Of a stretch of 64,000 bases of DNA, positions 53,205 through 64,000 are shown piece after piece. The DNA lies in the NCBI RefSeq assembly GCF_024399415.1, contig NZ_CP029257.1:1263501-1327500 (forward strand). The letters are read 5' to 3'. Both the position numbers and the translations under genes were made by a program. Every line of letters starts with the position of its first letter. Positions within the stretch are counted from its first letter, which is position 1. This DNA is from Streptococcus oralis (GTDB taxonomy: Bacteria; Bacillota; Bacilli; Lactobacillales; Streptococcaceae). The notes under the pieces are model-generated. The model made no database searches and was not told the DNA's origin. It was given only the letters and a program-made list of their open reading frames with translations.

Positions 53205-54596
53205 TTATTGATCACGATCGTAATAGATCTCGTGAGCTTTCAAGCGAGAATTGAGCAATTCAGGAACGGTCACAAATGTATACCCTTCACCCTTTAAATA
53301 CTCAATGACACTTGGTAGGGAATTAACTGAAGGACCATGGATATCATGCATGAGGATGATAGAACCATTGCGAACCTGACGTTGAATCTCTGTCAAAATA
53401 GCTGTCTCATTTTTACTCTTCCAGTCCAAACTATCCACATCCCACATGATGAAGCTTAAATCAAGGCCGTTTCGAATATCATCAGTGATAGCACCATAAG
53501 GTGGACGCATCAGTTTAGAGCTTGATCCTAAAACTTGAGTTAACAAATCTTCTGTATCAGTGATTTGCTTTTTAGCATCTTCGAGCGAAAGTTGTGAAAG
53601 AACGGGATGACTCCAGCTGTGGTTTCCTACAACATGACCTTCTGATTTCATTCGTTTTAGAAGATTTTCATTACCTGCAATGTTTTTACCAAGTACAAAG
53701 AAGGTTGCTTTTACACCATATTTAGCTAAAGTATCCAAAGCCTGCGTGGTTGTGGTTGGATTTGGACCATCGTCAAAGGTCAAGGCTACAACTTTTTTAT
53801 TTTTCTTAGCAAAGTATGCTTGGTAAAGTTCAGCATCCTTTTCTAATAGATAAGAGGACTCAATGACATCAAAGAAACTGGATATGGGCAAAGCAATTTC
53901 CTCAACAGTCTCTCCAGCATTAGCAGGATAAAGGATGATTTGACTATCCTTATAATCAAAGCTCCAAGATGTCAATTCTTGGTCTGTGAAGCTCTTTATA
54001 ACTTGATCAATTTTTGCCTGGTCAAGTTTCTTATCTTCTAGAGTTGATTTGATTTGACTCAGTAAAAGTTCCTTAGCCTTACTTGCATCTTTGAAGAGTT
54101 TACTGAGGTCAAAAGCTTTCCCATCTTCAGTCAAGAAAATTTTCCCTAAAGAAGTCTTTTCTTTTTCTTCAACCTTTGATGCAGACAAATCGTAGACTTG
54201 CTTACTGATACTACGAGCAACAACTCCCTTTAAGACTGGATCCAACTGCTCGGTATAATAAAAGACCAAATCCTCTTTATCTTCCAGCTTTTCTTTGATA
54301 TCCTGGTTGATTTTTTCTCTAACAGACGCAATGACTTCCTCTCCTTGTAGAGGGTAGTAGGCAATCACCTCAGCTTGACCTTTTCGGAAATGATCCTTCT
54401 GACTACCTGTGTTGAATTGCTGGTCCTTTTCGCTTTTTAGCGCTTCAATTTTCTGTTCGTAAGATTGCTTTTGTAGTAGCTTATAACCAATAGCACTCCC
54501 TAATAGAATCGTAGCAATTCCAAAGATTCCAACAAGGGAAAGCAATAGCCTTCTCGTTTTATCGTGAGAAACACGTTTCGCTCTATTTTTTTTCAT
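53205..54596 (-). CDS. pgdA: peptidoglycan N-acetylglucosamine deacetylase
   Basis: 463 aa. One membrane anchor (about 16-40), a middle domain of about 200 residues, then the NodB deacetylase domain (about 265-450). The metal site and catalytic residues match pneumococcal PgdA: Asp275 and Asp276 in [10 protein letters not shown] and His326 and His330 in [28 protein letters not shown] and LMHDIHG follow as motifs 3-5. It removes acetyl groups from GlcNAc in the wall and so protects from lysozyme. It is upstream of the aldo/keto reductase gene. Confidence 0.95.
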   Translation of the reverse strand: MKKNRAKRVSHDKTRRLLLSLVGIFGIATILLGSAIGYKLLQKQSYEQKIEALKSEKDQQFNTGSQKDHFRKGQAEVIAYYPLQGEEVIASVREKINQDIKEKLEDKEDLVFYYTEQLDPVLKGVVARSISKQVYDLSASKVEEKEKTSLGKIFLTEDGKAFDLSKLFKDASKAKELLLSQIKSTLEDKKLDQAKIDQVIKSFTDQELTSWSFDYKDSQIILYPANAGETVEEIALPISSFFDVIESSYLLEKDAELYQAYFAKKNKKVVALTFDDGPNPTTTTQALDTLAKYGVKATFFVLGKNIAGNENLLKRMKSEGHVVGNHSWSHPVLSQLSLEDAKKQITDTEDLLTQVLGSSSKLMRPPYGAITDDIRNGLDLSFIMWDVDSLDWKSKNETAILTEIQRQVRNGSIILMHDIHGPSVNSLPSVIEYLKGEGYTFVTVPELLNSRLKAHEIYYDRDQ

Positions 54597-54663
54597 ATTT
54601 CCATCATATCAAATCAAGGCTATTATTTCAATGATAAACAGGGATTCTGTCTTTTTTTAGGAA

Positions 54664-54695
54664 AATAAAAAAGCTTAGAAATCTTCTAAGCTTCT
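54664..54695 (-). terminator. ezrA terminator
   Basis: AAGCTTAGAA, 3-nt loop, TTCTAAGCTT with TTTTTATTTT on the minus strand. Confidence 0.9.
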
Positions 54696-54699
54696 ATTT

Positions 54700-56427
54700 T
54701 TAAAAACGAATCGCTTCACGTGTTTTCTCATATGAAGTTACAAAACGGTTTGTAACCCCTGGTTCAGCAACTTCCAAAGCTTGTGAAATTTTTTCAAACG
54801 ACGCTTGGTAGTCAAACTCTTTTTCAAAAATTTCAAGCGCTTCGTTGAAGGCCTCTTGGATACGCTCATCAAATGAACGGTAACGGTTTGAGTATTGGAG
54901 TAGTTGCTCCGTCAAGGTTGCATATTGAACGATATCATAGGTTTCTGTTTCAAGTGCTTCCATATCATTTGTTGCAATTTCAAGAATTCGTTTAACCGAT
55001 TCAATATTCACTTGTGGTTGTTCTAACTCTGCCATCAGATCTTCTGTGTTATGACTTGCAGTAAAGAAAAGTTTCAAGAAACTTTGAGGAATACCTGGCA
55101 AGTTTCTCTTCTCCATGTAACGTTTGATAGTATGCAAACGGTTCACATAGACATTTGCTTTTTGGCGAGCATTGAGGTCGTCTTTTTCAATTTGCGCAAG
55201 TCGTTCGCTAACAGAGATTTGCTCATCCTCTATATCCTTGAGGTTGCTTTGAAGCATTTCCAACTGTTCTTCAAGAGCAGAGTAGGCTTGTGTTGACTCA
55301 CCTTGATCCTCTGTCACTTCCATGATTGCTGTATCAAGTGCAGCCAATTCTGCTTGAAGGCGACGAACATGATTGCCATCACTTTCAGGAAGAAGGTAGG
55401 TTTTAGTCAAGCGTTCAAGATCTTGAACAAGCACCTGATTATTTTCTTTCAAGTGGTTGAGATAAGTTGGTAATGTAGCAAGAAGACTTTCAACCACTTT
55501 TTGAGCTGCAATTTCACGAGTGAAGATATCATAAAGTGCGTTGATTTCTTCTTGGATGCGATTATTTTCATACTCTGCATTGTCCAATTCCAACTGACGA
55601 ATATTTTCTTGATTATTTTTCAAAGACTCATGCAAAAGTTGGAAACGGGATTCAATATCTGTTTCTGTAAAGTGGTAGTTGGCATCCAACAGCTTGCGAT
55701 AGCCTTCTTCCAAATCTGCCAATTGTTCTGGCAGTTCCTTTGTCAAGGTTTCAACAAGAGCTGGAATTCGCTCAACGATGTGTGTCAAAGCGAGAATATG
55801 ATTTTCAGTTGAATCAAGAATTGCTGCGGCTTCAACCGGGTCACCTGATGAATTTAGGGTAACAAATTGAGAGAATTCAGATTGGATGTTTTCCAATTGT
55901 TTCTCAATCTCAGGAAGGGCCTTACCATATTTCTCCGAATCTTCTGCAACGGTATGTTGAAGGGATTCAAACAAGTCCAAGGCATGAAGGACACGGCCAC
56001 TATTCTTAGATTCTTGTTTTTCGAGTTCAGAAAGGGCATTGCGAATAGCTGCAATATCTTCTTCAATCAAGCCGATTTGGCTTTCAATTTGATCAATCTT
56101 GTGAGCTGCTTTAAAGAAACGGAAAGAATTATTGTAGCTTTCAGCTTCAAAGAGGTGATTTTCAATATCAGCAAATGAGTTCAGAGATAAATCAACCCAT
56201 TTTTGATTCCATTCACGGAAGGTCACCTGACTTTGACCAATCAAGTGCATGTTTTTAACGGCTTCAACCTCATCATTTACAGGAAGGTTGTAGAGTTCTT
56301 CTTTTCTTTCTTCAAGGGCCGTTAATCTGCTTACATTACGCTTACGTAAAAAGATAGCTGTTACATAAGCTAAGATCAGAATGACTGCAATCGCAACCAT
56401 TAGATAAATTAGTTGTCCATTAGACAT
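54700..56427 (-). CDS. ezrA: septation ring formation regulator EzrA
   Basis: 575 aa. One N-terminal membrane segment (about 6-26), then a long coiled coil to the end, as in all EzrA proteins (Glu/Gln/Leu-rich heptads). It binds FtsZ and links it to the membrane, and helps set peptidoglycan synthesis at the septum in streptococci. It lies 80 nt after gyrB on the same strand, the same order as in pneumococcus. Confidence 0.96.
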   Translation of the reverse strand: MSNGQLIYLMVAIAVILILAYVTAIFLRKRNVSRLTALEERKEELYNLPVNDEVEAVKNMHLIGQSQVTFREWNQKWVDLSLNSFADIENHLFEAESYNNSFRFFKAAHKIDQIESQIGLIEEDIAAIRNALSELEKQESKNSGRVLHALDLFESLQHTVAEDSEKYGKALPEIEKQLENIQSEFSQFVTLNSSGDPVEAAAILDSTENHILALTHIVERIPALVETLTKELPEQLADLEEGYRKLLDANYHFTETDIESRFQLLHESLKNNQENIRQLELDNAEYENNRIQEEINALYDIFTREIAAQKVVESLLATLPTYLNHLKENNQVLVQDLERLTKTYLLPESDGNHVRRLQAELAALDTAIMEVTEDQGESTQAYSALEEQLEMLQSNLKDIEDEQISVSERLAQIEKDDLNARQKANVYVNRLHTIKRYMEKRNLPGIPQSFLKLFFTASHNTEDLMAELEQPQVNIESVKRILEIATNDMEALETETYDIVQYATLTEQLLQYSNRYRSFDERIQEAFNEALEIFEKEFDYQASFEKISQALEVAEPGVTNRFVTSYEKTREAIRF

Positions 56428-56507
56428 ATCAAACTCCTTTTATACTAGAAACAATCGTAATGATTATATCATATTTTTTAAACCAAGGGAACTATTTCCC
56501 ACATTTT

Positions 56508-59031
<2,524 letters not shown>

Positions 59032-59038
59032 ACCCTTC

Positions 59039-59047
59039 ATTATACCA
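59039..59047 (-). promoter_or_regulatory. extended -10 promoter 7 nt from the HAD start codon
   Basis: TGGTATAAT on the minus strand, with no good -35. The ATG at 59031 begins 7 nt after the -10 box, so the mRNA would have almost no leader. Confidence 0.6.
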
Positions 59048-59049
59048 TT

Positions 59050-59404
59050 TTTTTATGAAAAAAGCGATGATTTCCTAGATTTTTCGGCTCTATAATTTAT
59101 ATAGAGAGTAAAACACTATTGCATCTATGGAGCCTTTTTGTGAAGAATAGCTCCTCTATAAATAATCAAGCAAAATCTTTCTTATCTCAAATGTACAAAT
59201 TAAAGAATAGAAACTACTAACAACCGCGTCATTGTTCACAAACGAAACGCTTTTGGATTTTCAAACTTTAAAAATAGAATACTCATTGCTTTGAATACCA
59301 CAATAGAGTGCAGAAAAAGATTATTCCAATATGGAGTCCCTTGTTAATTCATTACAGTTCCCAATGATTCCATCTTTCTTTTCAATTGTAATTTATTCTC
59401 CAAA
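59050..59404. other. AT-rich non-coding gap
   Basis: About 350 nt without an open frame of any credible length. A short inverted repeat GGCTC..GAGCC (59086-59133) contains CTCTATA/TATAGAG, and a related GCTCCTCTATAAAT stretch follows. This may be a decayed repeat, but no transposase remains are seen. The rest shows nothing I can identify. Confidence 0.4.
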
Positions 59405-59407
59405 CAG

Positions 59408-59448
59408 GCAAAAAACGATAACGTCCTTTTAAGGTGTTATCGTTTTTG
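59408..59448. terminator. glucosyltransferase gene terminator
   Basis: AAAACGATAAC and GTTATCGTTTT form an 11-bp stem around a CCTT/AAGG inner stem, with T runs on both strands. Confidence 0.9.
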
Positions 59449-59491
59449 TATATCATCAGATAAAGTTTGATTTTTATTGAGCTAAATTCGA

Positions 59492-62400
59492 TTAGTTTCT
59501 TCCGAAGTTTTGACCTCTACCATCGCGGTCAAAATACATCCAACTTCCATCTTCAAGTTGAATCCATTTGCTTCGAGCCATATCCCCTGAATTGGCATCG
59601 AAATATCGACTAACCCCATTCACATCAACAACTTTTCCTTTGACTTGCTTGCCGTCTTGCGTGAAATAGAGAGTCTGTTGACCAACCTGCTGCAAGCCTG
59701 TCACTGCTTTTCCATCTTGATCAAAATAGTACCACTCATTTTGGGAACCTTCGACAAACTTGTTGGTTGCCATCTCTCCTGAGTTAGCATCAAAGTAACG
59801 GATACTCTTATCTGAAAGTGTCACGATTTTGCCCTTGACTTGCTTGCCATCTTGGTCGAAGTAAAGTGTTTGTTTGTCAATCTTTTGAAGGCCTGTCACT
59901 GCTTTACCAGTTTGGTCAAAGTAATACCATTCGTTCTTGGCACCTTCTGCAAACTTGCCGACTGCCATTTCTCCTGAGTCGGCATCAAAGTAACGGATGG
60001 ATTTATCAGCCAAAGTTACTACTTTACCCTTGACTTGCTTACCATCTTGGTCAAAGTAAAGTGTTTGTTTGCCAATCTTTTGAAGACCTGTCACTGCTTT
60101 ACCAGTTTTGTCAAAGTAATACCATTCGTTCTTGGCACCTTCAGCAAACTTGCCGACCGCCATTTCTCCTGAGTTGGCATCAAAGTAACGGATACTCTTA
60201 TCTGAAAGTGTCACGATTTTACCCTTGACTTGCTTGCCATCTTGGTCAAAGTAAAGTGTTTGTTGACCAATCTTTTGAAGACCTGTCACTGCAACTCCAT
60301 CTGCTCCGAAATAGTACCAATCACTTGGGTTATCACCTTGAGCAAAACGATTGATAACAGCATTTCCTGAATCCTTGTCAAAGTAACGAAGTTTGCCATC
60401 TTTAGCACTCACAATCTTGCCCTTAACCTGATAGCCGTTTTCATCAAAGAATTGCTGTCCATCTCCTATCTTGACAAGACCTCGAGCCATAACGCCCTTG
60501 GCATCAAAGTAACGCCAGTTTTGACCATCAGTAGTGTAGTAACGGTTGAGAACTTGGGCACCAGTTTGATCATAGTAGTACTGATTACCATTTTCATCTT
60601 CACGGATAGAATCACGAAGTTGAATACCATTCTTCAAGAAATAAACGTGCTTGCCATCAATTTCATGAGCACCTGTTACAAGATAGCCTCGTTTATCGAA
60701 GTAATACCAATTTCCATTTTCATCTTGGATAAAGGAATTTTTAGCTTGATAACCACTAGTTGAATAGAACTTAGTACCATTGGCATCACTAACAAATCCT
60801 GTGTAAGCATTCTTATTAACTAATTGCTTAGGCAATACTATCTCGCCATTTCTGTTAGTGAGATAGTCGTTGCTAGCCCAGTCTTTAAGAACATAGTAAG
60901 CACCACGACCTAAGATATTGGTACCATTGAAGTACTTAGCCGACCACTTGGTAATCTTCTCATCTGTTGTCATCTTTTGACCATTGGAAATCTGTACTCG
61001 TTCAAAGATTTCTGGATATTTAGCTTTGAGCTCATCTAAGAAGGCGCCACCGTACTTACCTTGGAAATCAGTTCCATTGGTCTTACTATTAGCTACATAG
61101 AGTTTTTCCTTGATTTCTGCACCTTCACGGTAGGTTCCGTAGTTGTTGACACGTGTTGCTGTTACCACTTCCTTACCTGGTAGGTTATAGATTTGGTCTG
61201 GTACCCAGTCCGCGATGGCTTGGATATTAACACTGTGAAGCGCACGAAGAGCATTGAGCAAATCTTTTAAAGAACCATATTTATTGTTCTTGCTCATCGC
61301 CATATCATAGCGGTCTTCAAAGGCATAACCATTCTGAATGATAGAATCTAAGAAAGTACCGTCTTGGCTAGATACATACTGAGGTGGTAGCTCAAATGAA
61401 GTTACTCCCCATTCCTTGAAGAGGTTGACATTTTTAGCAATAACTTTATTGGTATATTGGTCATCGCGGGTTGCAAAGTCTTGGAAGTTAGAAAATCCTT
61501 CGTAAATCAACTGAGAATCAAGGGCTGCGCTAGATTCGTAGACCTGACCACTAGCGTTTTTCTTCTTGCTTGCTGTTGTACGAGCATCCTGATCTGCCTT
61601 AGCGCCAACTGGTACCCAAACAGCCAGATATCCAGAAACCTGTACATTGCTATAGCCTGCAATATCATTCATATCAAAGGTTAAAATACCATTAGCATCT
61701 GTCTTCTTCCAGAGCGATTGCGGCACTTCTTCGTCAGTTAGATAGCGGGAAATGCCATCTTTGGTCGTCAAAAGCACAGGGCGATAGTATTGATTCTTGT
61801 GGGCTGCTCCCATATTGACTTGCAGTTTATCCCATTCGTTCAGTTTCAGGTTAGGGTTGTTAGAAGCAATAACAGCCATCCCTTGGGTACGGGTTTCTGC
61901 TGTTCCTTCATCTGTTGCTTCATTGGCACCAGTACCGTAGCGAACAGAAGTCAAAATACCATTGTAAGACCATTTATCAGCCTCACGAGGTACACCCATA
62001 TATGTGACTTTCATGTCTTGTCCACCTGCTACATACTTAATACGAGCACGCAACAAGGCATCAATAGCATCGTGGTAAGGAGATTTTTTCTCCATGTATT
62101 GACCATCATCGGTATAGAGGTCACCATAGTAGACCCGAGTGATAGAGTCTTTATTGGAGAGCATGAGAGCATGAGCAGTTGGGATGTTGAACTGCGTATA
62201 CTTCTTGTCTGCCTTGCGCATATCTTCGTTGTAAATCTTGAAGGCTTGCTTGAGTTCATCCATAGTAAAGGTCAAACCATCCGTGTTTGGATTAATATTT
62301 TCTCGGATGATGTCGGCAATAACGGTTTGTACTTCACTGTCATGAGCCCGAACAAAGATATAGTTAGCCATCCGTTCGCCATTTTTCTTTTCAGAAGAAC

Positions 62401-64000
62401 GGTCATTTAGACTATTTGTAATCGTTGGCTCTACTCCGCTACGGATAGATAGATTACGCATGAATGAATAAAGCAAGGAGAAGCGTAGCTTGTTGTCAAT
62501 TGCTAGTTGAGCACCTTTAGTATCTTTGTTGTAGTCAGGATCGTTATCAGACCAAGCTTCCAAGATAGACAAATGCTTGATAGCTTCTTCTTCACTTTCT
62601 CCCACCTTGTAGCGAGACTTGAAGTAGTCAGATGCGATTTGGAGCAAGTCTGCGTTGACATTGTCCACCGCATCGACACGAACTCCATCAAAATTAGCAG
62701 TCGGATCATTGGCTACGATGCTTCCAAAGTTCATCATAAAATGCAACCAGTTGAGTTGTTCGGCTTGAACAGCTGGATTAGAGTTGTCAAAGTCGTTAGC
62801 GAGCAAGAACTCATAACCACCATTTGACTTGTCAATGAAGTACTTAGGTGTACCTGTTTGACTAGTAGGGGTACGGTTAAGCAGACGGAACTTAGAGTCA
62901 GTATGAGAGCTCTTCTCATTATTGGTATAAAGCAAAGCTCCACCCTGCAAGTGGTCCTTTTTAGTACCAGTTGTTTCAGACTCTGACTTGATATTCCAGT
63001 TTGGCTGGGTTTTGACAAAGGCACCCATCAGCGTTCTCAACCATTTTGTATCGCCTTCTTTACCAATTTTTTCCTCAATTTTGCGCTGAACCTGCTGAGA
63101 AGCTCCTGTCAGGAGAGCTTGTTCAACTTTGTTTTCAAAAGCACCTGCTCCCAGACCTTGCTGGTTCATATAGTTGAGGTAATTAATCTGAGTACGTTTA
63201 TCAGGCCACCAAGCCATCAAAAGGGGACGTAAGTCTGTTTCTGTCGAAGCCGTCCATGTTTTTCCATCTTTTAAGATGAACTTTGGACGATACCAACTAT
63301 CTGCTGTCAAATAACCGTCTACAGTTTCGATATCCTTGTCAGTCGTACCGTAAAAAGCATTCTTTTGAGAGAATTCATTATTGAGACTGCTGGTTCCTTG
63401 TTGGAACTGATATTCATTTGAATCAACTAAGGCACCGGTTTCTGCATCAAAATAAAGTATTCTCCCATTAAGTTCAACTGCAAAGTTCTTTTTAACTGTA
63501 CCATCGTCCTGAACATAGTAATTTTTACCATCAATGGTCTTAATATGAGATAGGACATCATCATCATGGTCAGCATTTACAGGTGCAGGTTGAGCCTGAT
63601 CTGCCACCATTCTTTCAGCTATTGCTCCCTGTTTTTGAGCAGGTTCGGGCAAGCGATCTTTCTTTGCAACCTTTGGATTTGCAACAATCTTGTCTTCAAC
63701 AGCCGTTTTTTCTCGCTTGTCGCCTTCTTGGTCTTGGGCAGTTGTTGGCCTTGCTTGTTTATTCTGGTCTGCTACTTCAGTTTTAGGAGTTTCTGTGATT
63801 GCATTAGCAGCTTTAACTTCTTCAGCAACAGCAGCCTTTTCTGTAGATGCTTCTTTCGTATCTGCTGGTTTAGCAGGCTCTTGAGCATTGGTTTGAACTG
63901 TTGCTTCTGTATTTTCTGCTGGTTTAGCAGGCTTTTCACTAGCAGCAACATCGTCTGTCACCTTGTCTGCAGGGGTTACTTTTTCTGCTTCTTGCTCAGA
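59492..64000 (-). CDS. glucosyltransferase (GH70 glucansucrase), 5' end outside the window
   Basis: At least 1502 codons; the frame is open to the right edge, so signal peptide and start are missing. It makes alpha-glucan from sucrose outside the cell. Counting from codon GTG at 63961: a variable Ala/Lys/Thr-rich region (1-135); GH70 core with nucleophile Asp about 430 ([13 protein letters not shown]), acid/base Glu about 468 ([12 protein letters not shown]) and transition-state Asp about 541 ([10 protein letters not shown]); then a C-terminal glucan-binding domain of YYFD-type repeats (about 1065-1489), four of them on a 195-nt period. It resembles GtfR/GtfG/GtfP of S. oralis, S. gordonii and S. 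sanguinis. Product linkage cannot be told from sequence alone. Confidence 0.95.
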   Translation of the reverse strand, partial: SEQEAEKVTPADKVTDDVAASEKPAKPAENTEATVQTNAQEPAKPADTKEASTEKAAVAEEVKAANAITETPKTEVADQNKQARPTTAQDQEGDKREKTAVEDKIVANPKVAKKDRLPEPAQKQGAIAERMVADQAQPAPVNADHDDDVLSHIKTIDGKNYYVQDDGTVKKNFAVELNGRILYFDAETGALVDSNEYQFQQGTSSLNNEFSQKNAFYGTTDKDIETVDGYLTADSWYRPKFILKDGKTWTASTETDLRPLLMAWWPDKRTQINYLNYMNQQGLGAGAFENKVEQALLTGASQQVQRKIEEKIGKEGDTKWLRTLMGAFVKTQPNWNIKSESETTGTKKDHLQGGALLYTNNEKSSHTDSKFRLLNRTPTSQTGTPKYFIDKSNGGYEFLLANDFDNSNPAVQAEQLNWLHFMMNFGSIVANDPTANFDGVRVDAVDNVNADLLQIASDYFKSRYKVGESEEEAIKHLSILEAWSDNDPDYNKDTKGAQLAIDNKLRFSLLYSFMRNLSIRSGVEPTITNSLNDRSSEKKNGERMANYIFVRAHDSEVQTVIADIIRENINPNTDGLTFTMDELKQAFKIYNEDMRKADKKYTQFNIPTAHALMLSNKDSITRVYYGDLYTDDGQYMEKKSPYHDAIDALLRARIKYVAGGQDMKVTYMGVPREADKWSYNGILTSVRYGTGANEATDEGTAETRTQGMAVIASNNPNLKLNEWDKLQVNMGAAHKNQYYRPVLLTTKDGISRYLTDEEVPQSLWKKTDANGILTFDMNDIAGYSNVQVSGYLAVWVPVGAKADQDARTTASKKKNASGQVYESSAALDSQLIYEGFSNFQDFATRDDQYTNKVIAKNVNLFKEWGVTSFELPPQYVSSQDGTFLDSIIQNGYAFEDRYDMAMSKNNKYGSLKDLLNALRALHSVNIQAIADWVPDQIYNLPGKEVVTATRVNNYGTYREGAEIKEKLYVANSKTNGTDFQGKYGGAFLDELKAKYPEIFERVQISNGQKMTTDEKITKWSAKYFNGTNILGRGAYYVLKDWASNDYLTNRNGEIVLPKQLVNKNAYTGFVSDANGTKFYSTSGYQAKNSFIQDENGNWYYFDKRGYLVTGAHEIDGKHVYFLKNGIQLRDSIREDENGNQYYYDQTGAQVLNRYYTTDGQNWRYFDAKGVMARGLVKIGDGQQFFDENGYQVKGKIVSAKDGKLRYFDKDSGNAVINRFAQGDNPSDWYYFGADGVAVTGLQKIGQQTLYFDQDGKQVKGKIVTLSDKSIRYFDANSGEMAVGKFAEGAKNEWYYFDKTGKAVTGLQKIGKQTLYFDQDGKQVKGKVVTLADKSIRYFDADSGEMAVGKFAEGAKNEWYYFDQTGKAVTGLQKIDKQTLYFDQDGKQVKGKIVTLSDKSIRYFDANSGEMATNKFVEGSQNEWYYFDQDGKAVTGLQQVGQQTLYFTQDGKQVKGKVVDVNGVSRYFDANSGDMARSKWIQLEDGSWMYFDRDGRGQNFGRN
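59697..60290 (-). repeat. 195-bp tandem repeats in the glucan-binding domain
   Basis: The sequence CCTGTCACTGC recurs at 59697, 59892, 60087 and 60282, exactly 195 nt apart. Each unit encodes 65 residues of the type [20 protein letters not shown] followed by KQVKGK, then [13 protein letters not shown] and NEWYYFD. Units 1-3 are nearly identical in DNA, and the last (C-terminal) is more diverged. Confidence 0.92.

Noticed and set aside
59086..59160. Possible insertion-sequence remnant (GGCTCTATAATTT..)
   Set aside because: There is a small inverted repeat, but no transposase remains, no target duplication and no family I can name with confidence.
61790..62410. 206-aa open frame on the plus strand inside the glucosyltransferase gene
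   Set aside because: Antisense shadow of the GH70 catalytic core; it has no start signal and matches no family.

Overview
This window is chromosomal DNA from a low-GC streptococcus of the Mitis group. The evidence is the pneumococcus-like gene order (nox, pdxST, hlyIII, trxB; glyQS; fruRKA; pyrR-pyrB-carA), a BOX element, a YSIRK-type surface protease and a tmRNA tag ending in YALAA. A large GH70 glucosyltransferase with C-terminal glucan-binding repeats enters at the right edge. Pneumococcus lacks such a gene, whereas Streptococcus oralis, S. gordonii and S. sanguinis carry one, so an S. oralis-like strain is the best guess (inference; 16S or whole-genome comparison would decide it).

Layout. 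1-1800: start of the pyrimidine operon (pyrR-pyrB-carA, minus strand) with a PyrR attenuator. 1800-7700: DNA repair (nth), yceD, a putative bacteriocin immunity gene, an ABC-F ATPase behind a long hairpin-rich leader, htpX-lemA and rsmG. 7700-9300: uracil permease with a second PyrR attenuator. 9300-12900: EamA exporter, serine hydrolase, cppA and an aquaglyceroporin. 13000-18300: an ATP-grasp/esterase cluster, then thiI with its cysteine desulfurase. 18400-24950: ftsK and the fructose operon fruRKA with a perfect cre site. 25000-26900: two tRNA-Ser genes, a lipoprotein and tmRNA. 26900-36900: hydrolases, def, rlmB, trxB, an amino-acid ABC transporter and small housekeeping genes. 36900-43200: PLP synthase, NADH oxidase and a divergent flavin cluster. 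43200-47400: glyS and glyQ under a glycine T-box that also covers a GFA-family gene. 47400-59040: subtilisin-like surface protease, aldo/keto reductase, pgdA, ezrA, gyrB and a HAD phosphatase. 59490-64000: glucosyltransferase (5' end outside the window).

The most interesting parts are: (1) a cytosolic ApbE flavin transferase followed by two NAD(P)H:FMN reductase-type proteins, the second apparently fused to a PAS-like domain and ending in two copies of the ApbE flavinylation motif, divergent from nox, with cre sites on both promoters; (2) a ~172-nt multi-branched inverted-repeat element between glyQ and glyS; (3) a leader before an ABC-F gene with a minimal ORF, stacked hairpins and an intrinsic terminator; (4) two genes whose extended -10 box lies 6-7 nt from the start codon, which predicts leaderless mRNAs. 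Most ordinary genes are syntenic housekeeping functions. No CRISPR array, prophage or intact insertion sequence was seen.
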